A DNA stretch of 64,000 nucleotides from Corynebacterium choanae (GTDB lineage: Bacteria; Actinomycetota; Actinomycetes; Mycobacteriales; Mycobacteriaceae), in the NCBI RefSeq assembly GCF_003813965.1, contig NZ_CP033896.1:496001-560000 (forward strand). Direction: 5' to 3'. The notes below the pieces were generated by a model. It had not been told where the DNA came from, ran no database searches, and saw nothing but the letters and a program-made list of their open reading frames with translations. The translations under genes were made by a program, and so were the position numbers. This document shows, in pieces, positions 46,760 to 56,553 of this stretch. Numbering within the stretch: the stretch's first letter is position 1; the number at the start of each line of letters is the position of its first letter.

Positions 46760-47053
46760 TATTTTCCGTGGTAGTGCAGGCAGCAGCGGCTTTTCGCTGC
46801 AAGATCTTCGCGGCGTTTTTTTACACAATTCGATGTGTTCCTGAGCATCATCGCAAGGACTTGGAGCAGGAGATCGTCTCCCAAACCGATCCTCGATGGC
46901 GCCGGGAATCCCTTAGGCGCTAGGGGCGTCGAGTGCTGATTTATCCCGGCAGGGAAAGTTCTAGACAACAGCGTCCCTCGGGTTGGGGAAGGGTGGCGTT
47001 GGTCGGGGTGAGTATCGGCGGCATTGTGCAGGGAATCCGAGCCGGATTGCTAA

Positions 47054-47083
47054 TTGCCGTTGTTGCACCGCTGGTGCTATATT
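47054..47083 (+). promoter_or_regulatory. Predicted promoter upstream of cbiM
   Basis: TTGCCG (47054-47059) and TATATT (47078-47083) are 18 bases apart, with TGC before the -10. It would give a leader of about 560 bases before cbiM. In that leader GTCGCAG/CTGCGAC and CAGGCCCAA/TTGGG-TTT-GCCTG can pair. Confidence 0.5.
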
Positions 47084-47653
47084 CAACTAGGTAAACCAAC
47101 GCTTGGTCGCAGAGTGCCCTGCGACTGGTTTCGGCAACTACTACTCGACAACACTGCAGGTGCCGCTGCGGGGGATCGGGTCAGGCGAGCACCACACAAG
47201 CGCAGACAACCGTAAGCAGGCCCAAATGATCGGCTCGGCGGCGGTTGCTGCGAAGCTTGGGTTTGCCTGGTGCCGGATTAGCGATGGTGCTGCCGGATGC
47301 TACAGGAATCACTGAGCTGTACCGCCTGCGCAGGATAGGCTGCGGGGTGAACTGCTCGTGGTATTGATGTTGCGGCCGGCGGCGGCGATCCTTGGAGAGA
47401 GATCGGTAACAATTTATTGCACGGTTGTTGTACGGGCGAATAGGGCTACTGCTGTATCCCTTCCCCTGGTGTCGTGCCACCACCATGGCGTGTTGCCGCA
47501 GAGGAGAGCCAGCCTCTGCACCGGCATGCCGGGGGAGGGGAGATACCGCGCTGCCCTGAACACCACTGTGATATCTACCAGTTCCCTGCTTTCTGGTGGA
47601 TCTTGGCAGTGACGCAGAATCCATTCATATTCCGAGTTTTCCCAAGGATCATT

Positions 47654-48355
47654 ATGCATATTGCGGAAGCATTCCTACCCGCCAGCCACTGTGTTGCGTG
47701 GGGTGTTGCGGCTGCCCCGTTTGTGGTGCACGGCGCTGTGGCGGTGAAGAAACAAATCAGCAAACAGCCAGAAACTTCCCTGTTGTTGGCTGCCGCAGGC
47801 GCCTTTAGTTTCGTGCTGTCGGCCATCAAAATCCCGTCGGTGACAGGTTCTTGTAGCCATCCGACTGGTACCGGTTTGGGGGCGGTGCTGTTCAAACCGC
47901 CGGTGATGGCGTTTATGGGCGGTATAGTGCTGCTGTTTCAGGCGCTGCTCTTACAGCACGGCGGGTTGACCACCTTAGGGGCAAATATTTTCTCCATGGC
48001 GATCGTCGGTCCGTGGGCTGGCTATGGGGCTTGGCTGCTTGCCCGCAAACTGGGGGCATCCTTTGATGTCGCTATTTTCGCGGCGGCATTCTTCTCTGAT
48101 CTGCTCACCTATGTCACCACCGCATTGCAGTTAGCGGCCGCACATCATGCGGTGGGTTTTGTGCGTTCCGCGGTCACCTTCCTGGCCATGTTTGGCCCCA
48201 CCCAACTGCCGCTGGCGGTCATCGAGTCGATTGTGACAGTGCTGATTTTCCGGATGCTGCGCCAAGTCGCCGCCCCTGAACTGCGGATGCTCGGCTTTGT
48301 CCGGCGCCCCACCACGGACGAAACCGAATCCGCCCCAGTAGTCGTCAATTCTTAA
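47654..48355 (+). CDS. cbiM: Cobalt ECF transporter S component CbiM (233 aa)
   Basis: Substrate-binding membrane subunit of a cobalt importer. It starts MHIAEAFLP; Met1-His2 of this family bind the metal, so the ATG at 47654 (AAGGA upstream) is certain. [16 protein letters not shown] supplies further metal and fold residues, and several membrane segments follow. A nickel-specific role (NikM) is less likely because the neighbours include a CbiN-like protein and B12 genes lie nearby. First of four cbi genes on this strand, with gaps of 220-280 bases between them. Confidence 0.94.
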   Translation: MHIAEAFLPASHCVAWGVAAAPFVVHGAVAVKKQISKQPETSLLLAAAGAFSFVLSAIKIPSVTGSCSHPTGTGLGAVLFKPPVMAFMGGIVLLFQALLLQHGGLTTLGANIFSMAIVGPWAGYGAWLLARKLGASFDVAIFAAAFFSDLLTYVTTALQLAAAHHAVGFVRSAVTFLAMFGPTQLPLAVIESIVTVLIFRMLRQVAAPELRMLGFVRRPTTDETESAPVVVNS

Positions 48356-48595
48356 AAACCCACCGCATGTAGGGGCTGTGCAACCCGGTGCTGCGCTGGG
48401 GTGGTGTGCCGCTAGCGGCGTGGAGTGGTTCGACACGTCTGTACCTGTTCCCCTTGGAAACAGGGGGGTGGCGTAGTCCACGCGTTGGCGTTGTTGCCCA
48501 CCCTCCACCCACCTTAGGTGCCCTGTCGGCGGGTTCGTTGCCGCTGAAATCTGCCCTTACAGTGATGCTGTCATCCATGCCTGAAGGATAAATCT

Positions 48596-49006
48596 ATGTC
48601 TGCGAATAATGCTGTGTTCCCCACCAATCAACCCGCTGTGCCAAACCAGCAGGCGCAGCCAGCTGCTCCTGATCCGAAAACCGTCGACTCTGGTGAACGG
48701 CATTCGATCGGTTCGACGATAGCCCTGATTCTGGTGGCGTTAGCGTTGGCAGGGTTGCCACTGTTTTACAATTTGGCTGACCCTAATTCGGAAGAACAAT
48801 TCGCCGGAACAGATTCCACGGCCGAACAGGTCGTAGAAGAGGTCGCCCCCGGCTATGAGCCGTGGTTTGAACCGATCACCCCAGAACTCGCCCCAGAGGT
48901 GGAATCCGGACTGTTTGCTTTGCAGGCAGCGTTAGGTGCCGGGGTGTTAGGTTATGTGCTGGGTGTGTATCGTGGCCGCAGCCGTACAGTCAAACGCCGC
49001 AACTAG
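48596..49006 (+). CDS. cbiN: Cobalt transporter accessory protein CbiN (136 aa)
   Basis: Auxiliary membrane protein that pairs with CbiM to load cobalt. Two membrane spans flank an extracellular loop: IALILVALALAGLPLFYNLA, then GTDSTAEQVVEEVAPGYEPW, the typical CbiN loop (FxGTDxxA...I...P.Y.PW), then FALQAALGAGVLGYVLG. About 40 Gln/Pro/Ala-rich residues precede the first span, more than usual. ATG at 48596 follows GAAGGATAAAT. Confidence 0.92.
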   Translation: MSANNAVFPTNQPAVPNQQAQPAAPDPKTVDSGERHSIGSTIALILVALALAGLPLFYNLADPNSEEQFAGTDSTAEQVVEEVAPGYEPWFEPITPELAPEVESGLFALQAALGAGVLGYVLGVYRGRSRTVKRRN

Positions 49007-49282
49007 GCGGGCTTAGCGGTAGTCCCCACTGCGGCGGTGAACGCTCACAGGTTGAGTGAAGGTCTGCCTGGTTTCTAGGTGGCCGGCTACGGTAGGAATC
49101 AGTAGCCCAAGCTGGTGGCATGCGGTGAAACAGCCTTCATAGGTGTTTGCCTGTGACGCTGCTCTTACCTGGGTGGCGGGAGCACAGCGTTCCACCCCTG
49201 GGAGGGCTGTGCCGCCGGCTGGGGCTGCTCCAGGTGCGGCGCAGGCTGTTTGACAAACAATGAGAAGCGATGAGGTAGACGG

Positions 49283-50050
49283 ATGCGATCCCTGGAATTG
49301 GCGGCGGCGCGCAACCGGTTTGCGCATGCCCCCGTCGGGGAGAAACTCGTCGCCCTGCTTTTGGTATTCAGTGGGGTGTTGCTGCTGCCGCCGCTGCCAA
49401 CGCTGCCGCTGCTTGCGGGTGTTGTGCTTCTTACCGCCTTCCACGCCCGGGTGCCGTGGCGGCTTTATGGGGCGATGATTATCGCCCCCGCCAGTTTCCT
49501 CATCCCCGGGCTGATCCCGCTAGTGGTCACCTTCGATCACAGTGGGCTGCTGCTCATCGAAGGGGGTCTAGTTACTGCCGCAACAGTGCTTGCCCGCTCC
49601 ACAGTGGCGATGAGTGCAACTATGCTGTTTGCCCTGACCACCCCGATGAGTGAACAACTGATGTTCGCCCGCAAACTGCACCTTCCCGACTTTGCGGTGC
49701 ATATGGCGATGCTCACCTACACGATGATTGGATCGTTGGTCACCACCGCCCAAGCGATGCTGTTTGCGCAATCCTCCCGGCTCGGATTCCGCAATCGTCG
49801 CCGGTGGATTGCCAGCAGCGCCGCGCAGGCCGCCAGCCTATTTGTGGTCGCCTTTGCTCGGGCGCGTCGCCTCCAGGAAGGACTCGAGTTACGTGCCGAT
49901 CCGACAGCCCTTGCCACCGGTCGCACCCAGGTTGCTACCGCCTCCAGCCGCCCGAGTCGAATCGTCGCTTTACTCGTTGCGGCGCTGATAATCGTCGGTG
50001 TTTCCTGGTTTACTACCGGCAACTGGATTGACCCCGGCAGCAGGTGGTAG
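49283..50050 (+). CDS. cbiQ: Cobalt ECF transporter T component CbiQ (255 aa)
   Basis: Transmembrane coupling subunit between CbiMN and the ATPase. Hydrophobic segments such as LVALLLVFSGVLLLPPLP and MIIAPASFLIPGLIPLVV alternate with loops. The Ala-Arg-Arg-rich coupling helix is seen in SSRLGFRNRRR and FARARRLQEGLELR. ATG at 49283 is taken from its position before the first conserved residues (SLELAAARNRFAHAPVGEKL). Confidence 0.9.
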   Translation: MRSLELAAARNRFAHAPVGEKLVALLLVFSGVLLLPPLPTLPLLAGVVLLTAFHARVPWRLYGAMIIAPASFLIPGLIPLVVTFDHSGLLLIEGGLVTAATVLARSTVAMSATMLFALTTPMSEQLMFARKLHLPDFAVHMAMLTYTMIGSLVTTAQAMLFAQSSRLGFRNRRRWIASSAAQAASLFVVAFARARRLQEGLELRADPTALATGRTQVATASSRPSRIVALLVAALIIVGVSWFTTGNWIDPGSRW

Positions 50051-50270
50051 CCGATGCACACCAACCCCCAGCAGGTGGATCCGGTCACAAAATCCCCCGT
50101 CTTACCACGCTGCGCCGACAGCGGTGGTGTCGGCTGGGGTGCACACGAACCATGAACCGCAGCGATAGGAGCAGGGAAATTGCCGCCTAAACGGGCTTCA
50201 TCCCGGCGGCAGCATCAACGGCACACGAAGAAGTTCACGACGCAACATAAAAGGATTGGTGGTTGACATC

Positions 50271-51122
50271 ATGGGTGATACTGAACCGGCAACCCAGCCG
50301 CCCACCGCGGCATGCCTCCGCGCAGTAGGCATCTCCTTTGCCCACGAACCCCACCATCCCATCCTGCACGACTGTTCACTGGCGGTCTATCCCGGCGAAA
50401 TCATTGCCCTTTTAGGGGCAAACGGCTCCGGGAAATCAACCCTGCTCAAACTCCTCGCCGGGGCGTGGCGTCCCGCCACCGGCCACGTGGAACGGCACGG
50501 CACCCCGCTGGACTACAGTCGCAAAGGCCGCGACCAGCACCGGCAAGCAGTGCAGCTGGTACTCCAAGAACCCGATGATCAAATCTTTGCGGTTTCCGTT
50601 GCCGCCGATGTCGCATTCGGTCCGACCAATCTTGAACTAGACCCGGACACCATTGCACAACGAGTGGCGTGGGCAATGGAAGCCTGCGAAATCACTGATC
50701 TGGCGCGCCGGGTACCTCATCAACTCTCCTACGGGCAGCGGAAACGAGTTGCCCTCGCTGGGGCGTTGGCCATGCAACCATCCGTGCTCCTCCTCGACGA
50801 GCCCACTGCCGGACTTGACCCGGCCGGGGCAAGACAGCTGCTTGCAACAATCTCCCTGCAACGTGCCGCCGGGCGGGCAATCCTGCTCGCCACCCATGAG
50901 GTGGATACCGCCTGGGAGATAGCTGATCGGGTGGCGATTATGCATGAAGGCACTGTGCGAATCGGCCCTGCCCGCACCATGCTGCGGGATCAACAACTGC
51001 TCGCGGCTGCCCGGCTGGGTCAACCGTGGGCACCAATGGTCGAACAGCTCACCGGCACTACGATCACCAAGCCGGCGGATCTTGCCGCCTGGCTCGCCGC
51101 CAACCAGCCCCCCCTCGGCTGA
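50271..51122 (+). CDS. cbiO: Cobalt ECF transporter ATPase CbiO (283 aa)
   Basis: Energy-coupling ATPase. Walker A LLGANGSGKSTLL, Q-loop LVLQEPDDQIF (the DDQ form typical of ECF ATPases), signature LSYGQRKRVALAG, Walker B VLLLDEPTAGLDP and switch ATHEVDT are all present. ATG at 50271 is preferred, with GGTGG about eight bases before; GTG at 50259 is an alternative. Some 30 C-terminal residues extend past the ABC fold. Only one ATPase is present, so it would act as a homodimer. Last gene of the cobalt transporter. Confidence 0.93.
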   Translation: MGDTEPATQPPTAACLRAVGISFAHEPHHPILHDCSLAVYPGEIIALLGANGSGKSTLLKLLAGAWRPATGHVERHGTPLDYSRKGRDQHRQAVQLVLQEPDDQIFAVSVAADVAFGPTNLELDPDTIAQRVAWAMEACEITDLARRVPHQLSYGQRKRVALAGALAMQPSVLLLDEPTAGLDPAGARQLLATISLQRAAGRAILLATHEVDTAWEIADRVAIMHEGTVRIGPARTMLRDQQLLAAARLGQPWAPMVEQLTGTTITKPADLAAWLAANQPPLG

Positions 51123-52596
51123 ACAACATTAAAACAAGAACGCGGCAGCATCGCAGCAGTCATCGCCGCAAAAATAGGGCGCCACTGTAGTCATGCGGGA
51201 AGCCGCGGCGGCAACCGGAAAAGCCGCAACCTAGAGGAGTAGCAACAATACTTCGCGCCCTCTGTCATCGCCGCCGCAATAGCTCACAGCCTTTGAAAAA
51301 AGGAGATCGTCGAACCGGCTAAGGCAGTGTCCTTGCGAACCGCTAGGCCAGATAGTCAAGCGGGGCATAGTCTCAATGCAGGGAAAGAGCGTTCGGTTTC
51401 CCCGGTGGAACGTTTGGAGAAGCTGGCAAGCACCGGCGACCATCACCACCCACCAGCAACCGGGCATTGCTGCCAAAGGATCTTTGCCATCAATGCTTGC
51501 TGCCACTGGAAAAACAGCTAGATACGCTCACTGCGACACACCAGCCAAGTGGTACGCGGTTGGAGAGAAGGCTTACGGGCAGTACGCGGCGGCGAACATC
51601 ACTGTGCAAAGCAAACCTTTACGCAGTGACATTTTTTCGCGCAACCGCAAAACCCGCACCACATGGAGTGTGTCCAGCAAGCATCACAGCGGTGCTCCCT
51701 GGTGGGGTAGCTGCCTTCCACGAAAATACGCGGATGGCAGCGGTGATGGTTGCGCCGGTGAAGTGTTTCCGCCTCCCACGCAGCCCCCCACGAAGGAGGA
51801 AGCGACAGGAATGCTCAAGATTTCTGGAAAACATGCCCGATTGTGCCGATCGAACACTCCCTGAGATCTTGCCGAAAACCAGCATCCGCCCCAGCAGGGG
51901 GAATGACTGCTTCTTGCTGCACACCAGCTATTTCTCAACCAGGTGGGGGAGGAACCACGAACAGCACCCGCAGTGCATCGCAAAACAGCCAGCAGACGAG
52001 ATGTTCAGCATGAAGGCGATGGCGTTGTTCGGCGGAGCCGGTTTGCGGTAGGGAATAAACCCTGCAACCGAAGCTGCCGCGACAGAGCAAAGCGCCGACA
52101 GTTTCACCACAGCTACCTGGATAGTCCAGGGTAAACCCGGGAACCGGGGTGGTGAACACCATCGACGCGGAAACGTTGTGCGAAGCGCTGCAACACACCA
52201 TCAGCAACAGGAAATACCAGCAGCAGCTGCGCCAACCAACCCCCTTGCTGGCGCATGGCAAACAGCGTGCTCGGGGTGCCGCCCGAGTGCTGCGGTAGCC
52301 ATGAATCAACAAGATGGTTACCGCCGCAATCACCAACTGGCCTTCACGCATTACACCGTGAAAGGCTGCACGCTGACAATATTGATTGCACCGACCCACC
52401 GAGAATCCACGCCCGTGGTGCCTCACCCAGTAGCAATGCGCATTCCTCAGCCGGTGCCAGGAACTCGCTGGTTGCTACCAGTGAGAGAAGCTGGTGCGAG
52501 AGCCAATCTTCCGCCCAGAATCCACCCATGATCGCATCACAAACGATGGCTGGGGTATTCCGCGCAGGACGATTCGGAAACCTCTTGCACAAGCAA

Positions 52597-52740
52597 CACA
52601 ACTGACAGGTATCGGACTTGTGGGCTGATGTATTCCCCGGCGTTTGGTGACGCCAGCGACAACCCCTTACCGTTGCGGGACAGTTCCGGTTTTGCACCGG
52701 ATTCCCTTATTTCACGCCGCCACGCACTGCCACACCACGG
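52597..52740 (-). promoter_or_regulatory. Cobalamin riboswitch
   Basis: On the minus strand the core reads AAGGGAATCCGGTGCAAAAC, then CCGGAACTGTCCCGCAACGG, then TAAGG. This is the conserved GGGAA...CCGGTG...CCGG...CCCGCAACGGTAA sequence of the adenosylcobalamin riboswitch. It is followed by a GGCGTcaccaaacGCC-type stem and the B12 box AAGTCCGATACCTGTC, like AAGCCCGAAGACCTGCC of E. coli btuB. All core parts are present. An AAGAGG ribosome-binding-like site lies about 25 bases past the box, but no intact gene follows. Confidence 0.9.
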
Positions 52741-53341
52741 TATATAAACCAGTGGTTATGCAGCTATTGTGCTGCTGTGGAAGCAACAGTGGCGACGACC
52801 AGTTGCACCGGTGATCCTACAACGAACCCGCCAGCTTGTGCAGTGCAATGTTGGCCATACCCCCAACTTCATACCCCCAATACTTGAGCCCACTTGGCAA
52901 ACTACCGCCGCATGAGATGCCGCATCTGGCATAGCTGGTGTCTGCAGCAGCGGCACGGTGCGGTGAAAGAGAACAGCTGGCATCCGCCCGAGTTGCAGCG
53001 ACCCGGTGAGGTGGGCTGTGGCGGGTGCTTCCACTAATGCTTGCAGGGGAAGGGCTGCGCCGGGTGAACTGTCGCATAGGGGAGTCGGCAGTGGGGCAAC
53101 GGGGATGCGCACTGTTGGGCAACTTGCGTGGAATTTGTCACAAAACCTGGCAATTGCAATGGTGTAAATCTGGGTCTCGGGTAGCTGTGCTCGGTGAGGA
53201 AACAAGGTGCTAACCGGCGTCGTGCAGGGGGTATTCCGAATCCCCCCACGGGGCTAGAAGGTGGATGGGGGCAAAATGGGCACCCAAGCGGGCAATGCCC
53301 CGATGAGCGTGTGGGATAAAAAACAGCGCAACCGCTAGATT

Positions 53342-53364
53342 ACCCCCATCTCAGCGGTTATACT
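53342..53364 (+). promoter_or_regulatory. Predicted ramA promoter with C-run
   Basis: TATACT (53359-53364) is a good -10; the -35 is weak. ACCCCC at 53342-53347 and several G4/C4 runs upstream (53220-53300) resemble the short C/G-run sites bound by RamA, which regulates its own gene in C. glutamicum. Confidence 0.4.
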
Positions 53365-53438
53365 GCCTAGCGAACGTAGTAACAATTGCCTGCCGGGTGT
53401 ACCTAGTCGGGTGGGCTGAGCTATAGAGGAAGAAGCAC

Positions 53439-54281
53439 GTGGACTCACAACGGATGAAGGATGACGACGATGCCATCCGCGAGGCATTGTCCTCGTTAAA
53501 GACCGCGACTGGTATTCCGGTGACCATGTTCGCCACCGTGCTTAACGACAACCGGTTGAAGATCAGCTCCTGGGTTGGACTGCGCACCCCCGCGCTGCAG
53601 AACCTGGTTATCGATTCCGGCTGTGGTGTCGGTGGACGGGTAGTCACCACCCGCCGCCCGGTCGGTGTGTCCGACTATGCACGCGCCAACGTGATCAGTC
53701 ACGAATACGACAACGCCATTCAAGATGAAGGGCTGTTTTCGATCGTGGGCGTGCCAGTCATCGTTCACCGGGAAATCCGCGGCGTGCTCTATGTGGGTGT
53801 GCATTCAGCGGTACGGCTCGGCGACAAAGTCATCGAAGAAGTCACGATGACTGCCCGTACCCTTGAACAGGAATTAGCTATCAATGCTGCAATGCGCCGC
53901 AGCGACATGACTCGTGCCCCGGGGGCGAAATCCGGCCGGGTGATGAACGGCGCTGAATGGGAACAAATCCGATCCACCCATTCCAAACTGCGGATGCTCG
54001 CCAACAAGGTCACCGATGAGGCGCTGCGGCAAGAATTAGAAGAGCTTTGTGATCAAATGGTCACCCCGGTGCGAGTAAAACAAACCACGAAGCTTTCCGC
54101 CCGCGAACTCGACGTGCTCGCCTGTGTGGCGCTTGGCCACACCAATGTGGAAGCCGCCGAAGAAATGGGGATCGGCGCGGAAACGGTGAAGTCGTATCTG
54201 CGCAGTGTTATGCGCAAACTTGGGGCACACACCCGCTATGAGGCAGTCAACGCTGCCCGCCGCATCGGTGCACTCCCTTAA
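53439..54281 (+). CDS. ramA: Acetate-metabolism regulator RamA (280 aa)
   Basis: LuxR-type transcription regulator controlling acetate and central carbon genes in corynebacteria. A GAF-like sensor domain covers about residues 15-145 (AIREALSSLKTATGIPVTMF, GVGGRVVTTRRPVGVSDYA, GVPVIVHREIRGVLYVG). The LuxR helix-turn-helix is at about 218-275: KLSARELDVLACVALGHTN, EMGIGAETVKSYLRSVMRKL. Start is GTG at 53439 with AGAGGAAG upstream. Length matches C. glutamicum RamA. The CoA-transferase gene in this window is a plausible target. Confidence 0.93.
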   Translation: MDSQRMKDDDDAIREALSSLKTATGIPVTMFATVLNDNRLKISSWVGLRTPALQNLVIDSGCGVGGRVVTTRRPVGVSDYARANVISHEYDNAIQDEGLFSIVGVPVIVHREIRGVLYVGVHSAVRLGDKVIEEVTMTARTLEQELAINAAMRRSDMTRAPGAKSGRVMNGAEWEQIRSTHSKLRMLANKVTDEALRQELEELCDQMVTPVRVKQTTKLSARELDVLACVALGHTNVEAAEEMGIGAETVKSYLRSVMRKLGAHTRYEAVNAARRIGALP

Positions 54282-54476
54282 AAAAGCAACCAATCCTGGT
54301 GCCTGCGGGGATGTTGCTGACCGCATCCAAGAGCAGGGACAACACTGAACCAATACTGCAACCCCTGAGGGGTGCTTTCCGGAGTTGAGTTATCCGGGCA
54401 GCACCCACCAGGGGTTGCGATCTACTAGCGGTGCAAAGCACCTGCGGGTTGGCGGCGAATCGGCACCTGAGCAGGT

Positions 54477-55070
54477 TTACTCGCTGGCGTCGCTATAGCC
54501 GCGACCTGATCCTGGCACCCACAACACATCGTTGCCGTCATTGACCACTCGGCCGATGATAAACAGCAGATCGGACAACCGGTTCAAATAGGCGGCCGGC
54601 AGCGTCGAAGTCGTTTCTGGGTGATCCGAAATCGCCTGCCAGGCAGCGCGCTCCGCGCGACGACACACAACCCGAGCCACATTGATATGGGCGGCCGCTG
54701 GTGTGCCACCTGGCAAAATGAACGAGTCAAGCTTGCCGAGCTGCTCGTTGAGCACGTCACAATCGGCCTCAAGCGCATCGATATAGCTTTGCGCCACCCG
54801 CAACGGTTCCCACTTTGGATTTTCTTCCACAGGTGTCGCGAGATCAGCCCCAGCATCAAACAGCTCGTTTTGTACCCGCTGCAATATTGCTCGCACCTGA
54901 TCGGGAATGCCATCGCAGGTCAACGCCACCCCGATATGGCAGTTGGTTTCCTCACAGTCGGCATACGCTGCCAGTCGTGAATCGGTTTTTGCCACCCGTT
55001 CAAAATTCGACAGGGCAGTCTCACCTTTGTCGCCGGTACGGGTATAGATTTTCGTCAAATGCACAGCCAT
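54477..55070 (-). CDS. pduO: ATP:cob(I)alamin adenosyltransferase, PduO type (197 aa)
   Basis: Attaches the adenosyl group to cobalamin. The N-terminal ATP loop [17 protein letters not shown], the helix with [11 protein letters not shown], and the C-terminal [10 protein letters not shown]...[14 protein letters not shown] are the PduO/CobO2-type signature. ATG at 55070 is the usual start. Convergent with ramA and divergent from murA, as in C. glutamicum from memory. Together with cbiMNQO it indicates use of cobalamin by the cell. Confidence 0.94.
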   Translation of the reverse strand: MAVHLTKIYTRTGDKGETALSNFERVAKTDSRLAAYADCEETNCHIGVALTCDGIPDQVRAILQRVQNELFDAGADLATPVEENPKWEPLRVAQSYIDALEADCDVLNEQLGKLDSFILPGGTPAAAHINVARVVCRRAERAAWQAISDHPETTSTLPAAYLNRLSDLLFIIGRVVNDGNDVLWVPGSGRGYSDASE

Positions 55071-55281
55071 ACCTCACCAGCCTAGCGAAGAACCATTGCG
55101 CAAGCGGCAACAATTCCTGTTGCAGCGCGGTAGAACAATCCTTGCGCGTTGCGGTAAACCATCCCCTCGCGGCAACCGCAGACATGCTCGCTGCCACAGC
55201 AGCAAGACGGCCGCAGCTGGTTTCCGATCCGGTGAAAGTGAGCGGTGGGTATGCGGAAGCTTTGCGGTACCCTGGAAACCT

Positions 55282-56553
55282 GTGACCGGTAAACAACGTT
55301 TTCAAGTAGCAGGTGGCGCTAGGCTGCAAGGCTCTGTGCGGGTAAGCGGGGCAAAAAATAGTGTCCTGAAGTTGATGGCAGCGGCGTTGCTGGCAGAGGG
55401 CCGCACCGTATTGACGAATTGCCCAGAGATCCTCGATGTGCCGCTCATGGCAGAGGTGCTGCGCGGTCTTGGCGCGGAAGTAGCAATTGACGGTACCACT
55501 GTCACTATCGATGTGCCTGCCGCATTGGAATATCGAGCCGACTTTGACGCAGTGCGTCAATTCCGGGCAAGTGTTTGCGTGCTGGGGCCGCTGACTGCCC
55601 GCTGTGGCCAGGCAGTTGTGGCACTGCCTGGTGGGGATGCGATCGGTTCACGACCGTTGGATATGCACCAATCCGGGTTGGAGAAACTTGGGGCTACCAC
55701 CCGTATCGAACATGGTTGTGTTGTGGCACATGCACCTGCATTAACCGGCGGCCGAATTGATCTAGATTTTCCCAGTGTTGGCGCGACGGAAAATATTCTC
55801 ACCGCAGCAGTCCTCGCCGACGGGGTGACTATTCTTGACAACGCCGCTCGCGAGCCAGAAATCGTTGATCTTTGCCAGCTACTCACCGCGATGGGGGCAA
55901 AGATCACCGGTGCGGGATCGAACACCATCACCATTGAAGGGGTCGATAGTCTGCATCCCACTACCCATGCGGTGATCGGTGACCGCATAGTCGCCGGAAC
56001 CTGGGCATATGCAGCAGCAATCACACAAGGCGATGTGACGGTCGGAGGGATTTCCCCGAAACACCTGCATCTCCCGTTGGAAAAACTCAAGCTTGCCGGG
56101 GCATCGGTGGAAACCTACGAGCAAGGTTTCCGGGTAGTGATGAATGGCCGCCCACAGGCAGTGGATTATCAAACGCTGCCGTTTCCTGGTTTTCCCACTG
56201 ATCTGCAGCCGATGGCTATCGGGCTTGCCGCGGTCAGTGATGGATTGTCGATGATCACAGAAAACGTGTTTGAATCCCGCTTCCGGTTTGTCGATGAGAT
56301 GCAACGACTCGGTGCCGATGCTTCAGTGGACGGTCATCATGTTGCTATTCGCGGCACTACCGAATTGTCCTCGACCAGCGTGTGGTCATCAGATATTCGG
56401 GCAGGTGCCGGTCTCGTGCTGGCCGCACTCGCAGCCGACGGGGTCACCGAAGTGCACGATGTGTTCCACATTGACCGTGGCTATCCACACTTTGTTAAAC
56501 AGTTAGTTTCCCTTGGTGCTGATGTAAAGCGAGTAGGGGATGGCGCTGCATAG
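55282..56553 (+). CDS. murA: UDP-GlcNAc 1-carboxyvinyltransferase MurA (423 aa)
   Basis: First committed step of peptidoglycan synthesis: transfers enolpyruvate from PEP to UDP-GlcNAc. [19 protein letters not shown] holds the catalytic Lys25-Asn26. The loop [19 protein letters not shown] has Asp119 where E. coli has Cys115, the change that makes mycobacterial MurA insensitive to fosfomycin. [15 protein letters not shown] and HIDRGYPHF near the C-terminus are conserved. Start is GTG at 55282 (MTGKQRFQV); earlier codons give no family sequence. The rrn operon follows 1 kb downstream. Confidence 0.95.
   Translation: MTGKQRFQVAGGARLQGSVRVSGAKNSVLKLMAAALLAEGRTVLTNCPEILDVPLMAEVLRGLGAEVAIDGTTVTIDVPAALEYRADFDAVRQFRASVCVLGPLTARCGQAVVALPGGDAIGSRPLDMHQSGLEKLGATTRIEHGCVVAHAPALTGGRIDLDFPSVGATENILTAAVLADGVTILDNAAREPEIVDLCQLLTAMGAKITGAGSNTITIEGVDSLHPTTHAVIGDRIVAGTWAYAAAITQGDVTVGGISPKHLHLPLEKLKLAGASVETYEQGFRVVMNGRPQAVDYQTLPFPGFPTDLQPMAIGLAAVSDGLSMITENVFESRFRFVDEMQRLGADASVDGHHVAIRGTTELSSTSVWSSDIRAGAGLVLAALAADGVTEVHDVFHIDRGYPHFVKQLVSLGADVKRVGDGAA

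Larger units (their letters stand above)
46550..47653. other. Shared upstream region of cysK and cbiM
   Basis: About 1.1 kb between divergent genes. It contains the McbR-type site and a predicted promoter for cbiM with a long leader; no protein gene is supported. Confidence 0.5.
51123..53438. other. 2.3-kb region without intact genes
   Basis: I find no protein family on either strand. A cobalamin riboswitch sits at 52597-52740 on the minus strand; sequence below it (about 51900-52590, minus) has broken frames with hydrophobic and Cys-rich stretches and could be the remains of the regulated gene. Confidence 0.5.

Noticed and set aside
46970..47653. Cobalamin riboswitch in the cbiM leader
   Set aside because: The GGGAA, CCGGTG and CCCGCAACGG core and the B12 box are all absent there.
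51231..51900. Possible small genes after cbiO
   Set aside because: Short frames on both strands have no ribosome binding sites, no conserved motifs and improbable composition.
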